DNA of 64,000 nt, from the NCBI GenBank assembly GCA_025403435.1, contig CM046347.1, positions 22,394,597 through 22,458,596 of the forward strand, in the 5' to 3' direction. Positions 61,589-64,000 of the stretch are shown piece after piece; position 1 is the first letter of the stretch; each line of letters starts with the position of its first letter. The position numbers were made by a program, and so were the translations under genes. The notes below the pieces were generated by a model. That model was not told where the DNA came from. It did no database searches and worked only from the letters and a program-made list of their open reading frames with translations. The stretch is from Artocarpus heterophyllus. Lineage: Eukaryota; Streptophyta; Magnoliopsida; Rosales; Moraceae.

Positions 61589-61628
<40 letters not shown>
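61589..61628. repeat. Poly-G tract of 40 bases
   Basis: An uninterrupted G run sits exactly where other family-A copies read AGAGGGGAAA. It adds about 36 bases to the LTR. Confidence 0.85.
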
Positions 61629-61629
<1 letters not shown>

Positions 61630-62392
61630 ATTTAAAACAAATAAAACGTGAGCGAAAGGCTCAAAAAGACTATATTTTATAAAATAATTTGATTTAAATA
61701 AACATTTCATTATTCAGGATTTATTTAAAAGAAACCTTGAATAAATAAATAAATAAATAAATAAGTTTGAATAAAACCGTTCTTACCCAGAACAATTTAC
61801 TCGAACAACCAGAAATATCATTTTTCGTTCCTAGGCAAACCATAATAATATCACCACCGTAGTGGCCCAGCTGGGTTTCGGGACCTGCCCCCAAGGTCGA
61901 TCGCTACACGACCCGATCTCTGATATGGCATCATGCCTATATGTTTATTATCATGATCATTCAAAACCCAATTACTGAGTGTTGTCATTTACATTCATTA
62001 TGAAATTCATTTCAGTTCACGGTATATTAAAATATAACTGATAAATTCATTTTCAAACAACCGTTGAAAACATTTTAATAGAAATCCTTTTCAAAGCCAA
62101 ATCATTTTGAATCTAGGCTATCAAAGAATGGGGTAGAAGTCCTACCTCAATACTCGTGCCGGTGCCCCACACCGTAATCCTGGTCCGCTATACGTTAGCT
62201 CCGCGGAACCACGAACGATCCTAGATACCAACTAAGTCGATCAATATCAAGTACAAGACATTTTATGTTACTAAATCATTTCATGATGTCCTGGTGTGCC
62301 ATTTGTATCTTTAAAATCATTCTATAAGGTTGGAATTTAAATCGGGGTTCAAAACAGTGAAAACGGGTGAAAAATCACAAAATTTCCATGCT

Positions 62393-62570
62393 TCGGCCAG
62401 CCTGCCGGACTCCCTGCTTCGGCCGGCCGAATTGCACAGTTCGGCCTGCCGGAAACTAAGTTCGGTCGACCGGTCATTCCCTAGGTTTGGCCTGCCAGAC
62501 GGAAGAACACCGGCCTGCCGATCCCTTGATCCGGCCTGCCGAACACACAGTTTGGTCTACCCAACTAGGA
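62393..62570 (-). repeat. CGGCAGGCCG motif array, right-edge family-A LTR
   Basis: Units include TTCGGCCGGCCGAA, TTCGGCCTGCCGGA, ACCGGCCTGCCGAT and TCCGGCCTGCCGAA. Some cores are decayed (TTTGGTCTACCCAA). Confidence 0.8.
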
Positions 62571-63422
62571 AAACCCAGAAATTCCAGCCACGGGTTCTTC
62601 AATCCCCAAAACCCAAATCTTGATTCTAACCTATTTTTCTCAAATCTCAGGCATGAAAACATTCATAGTTGATAGAAAAACATATTAGAACACATTTGAA
62701 CTCATTTAAACAAGATTTGAACTCAAAAATCTCAAAAAATCTAAAAATGAGAAAATAGGGAGAAAAATGAAAAATCTTTAATCCAATCCGTTTTTCTTTA
62801 ATCTAAGCTTAGATTCTAGTTGTTCTAAGTTCATTTAACTCAAATCAAAAGTTTTCTAAGCTCAAGCAAACCTAGATTTCAAAAATGCACAAAATTGAAT
62901 ATTTTGGAAAAAGTTTAGAAATTTCAAAACTAACCTCGAATCGAAGCCTCAATCCGCGTTCTCGGTTGCCAAATCACGTCCCCGAGCTTCCTCCTTGCTA
63001 ACTCGAAGCTTGGATTCAAATTTTGATTTCAAAAATTTGAGAGAGAATTTGAGAGAGAAAGGAGAGACCGAGAGAGAGTCACGGTGAGGGAGAGAGAGAG
63101 TGTGAGCAGAGAGTGTGATGAGAGAGGGAGAGGAGGATGAATAAATAGGGAAAATCGGTGGGCGGTTTTACTGTGCGAAAACCATGTGCCACCAACGGTT
63201 TTATAAAATGGAATATTTTTAACATTTTTACAAATTGTTGTGTTTTAAAACTCAAAACATCATTTTAAAACAATAAGTAATCATTTGAATTCATCAAATT
63301 AACAAAACAACCAAAAATTTAAAATCCAACCAAGTAATCAAATTAATGTTGAAACATTAATTATGGCACACTAATTCATCATTTATATTGCAATAACATT
63401 AGATAAATTTCGGGGCGTTACA

Positions 63423-64000
63423 ACTCTCCACCCCTAAAAGAAATTTCGCCCTTGAAATTTATATCTCATTTAAAAAACAAAACAAATGCGGATACAATTC
63501 CCGCATACTCGATTCTAGTTCCCAAGTGGCTTCATCAACCCCGTGATGCTGCCACACGACCTTTACCAACGGTATCTCACGACGACGCAAACTGATCACC
63601 TTCCGATCGATGATCTAAATCGGCACTTCTTCATACGTCGTATCTTCCTGAATCTGCACATCGCGACATGAAACTATCTTACCCTGCTCAGGCGGACACT
63701 TCCTAAGGATCGACACATGAAACACATCGTGAACATGAGAAAGTTTAGGCTGAAGCTCAAGCTGATAAGCGACCACACCAACACGCTGAGTGATCTCGAA
63801 CGGCCCAATATACCTCGGCGCGAGCTTCCCACTCACTCCGAACCGCATAGTTCCCTTACGAGGCGATACCTTTAAGAGAACGAAATCTCCAACCGCGAAC
63901 TCTAAGGGTCTACATCTCTTATCCGCGTAACTCTTCTGTCGGCTCTGAGCTGCCCTCAATCGATCTCGAATCACCGCGACTTTCTCGTTGCTATCATGGA
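63423..64000 (-). pseudogene. Family-A gag-pol 3' end, runs off the window
   Basis: In minus sense it carries the integrase C-terminus ([16 protein letters not shown], then the GPFEI GPY/F-type motif) and chromodomain. An in-frame TAG at about 63615-63617 replaces the Gln of PIQIIDRK, so the chromodomain is cut off. The polypurine tract (CTCTCCACCCCT on the plus strand, 63425-63436) adjoins the LTR. The rest of the element is beyond the right edge. Confidence 0.88.

Larger units (their letters stand above)
61189..63422 (-). mobile_element. 3' LTR of a further family-A element
   Basis: TGTCACGCCCTGAAG to TTTCGGGGCGTTACA on the plus strand (2234 bp), followed by a polypurine tract and gag-pol 3' end, so it is the 3' LTR of a minus-strand element leaving the window. 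The left flank is TCTTC (61184-61188); the matching duplication would be outside. It contains a 40-base G tract (61589-61628). Confidence 0.9.

Overview
The window is repeat-rich plant nuclear DNA, most likely from a eudicot. The evidence is a spliced plant LRR receptor-like kinase gene, plant Ty3/gypsy lineages including chromodomain-bearing chromoviruses, an initiator-methionine tRNA primer-binding site, and AT-rich spacers with a tRNA-derived SINE. I cannot name the species. There is one intact host gene, a two-exon RLK902/RKL1-type receptor-like kinase on the minus strand at 28531-30997. Almost everything else is LTR retrotransposon in several nested layers. Element names (A to G) are mine.

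Left (1-24243). An old, stop-ridden plus-strand gypsy element (E, CRM/Reina-like) runs from about 1577 to 8314. A family-B LTR abuts it at 1-1576 in reverse orientation. A complete family-B solo LTR (4843-6874, target duplication GAGCG) splits its integrase. A family-A chromovirus sits in its 3' end as an unusual tandem LTR-internal-LTR-internal-LTR (8315-24238), bounded by a single target duplication ACACC. Both gag-pol copies of the tandem are full length (1528 codons) but carry nonsense codons. The middle LTR is a mosaic of the outer two.

Centre (24244-48708). AT-rich spacer holds a SINE (26143-26253, 11-bp target duplication) and the kinase gene. A decayed minus-strand Tat-like gypsy element (G) follows, split by a complete but broken minus-strand family-A element (34702-43693, target duplication ATAAC). 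Next come a candidate copia-type LTR (44144-46194) and unassigned AT-rich DNA.

Right (48709-64000). A family-C solo LTR (48709-51705) is followed by an old minus-strand gypsy element F. The 3' LTR of F is split by a family-A solo LTR (54345-56524), and its pol is split by a family-D solo LTR (58236-60125, target duplication ATACA). Its integrase is cut by a family-B fragment, which is itself cut by a further family-A element leaving the right edge.

The most unusual signal is a short near-palindrome, core CGGCAGGCCG. It forms GC-rich arrays inside the LTRs of at least four families (A, B, C and D), with up to eight copies spaced 20-26 bp apart. No protein-coding or standard LTR feature explains it.
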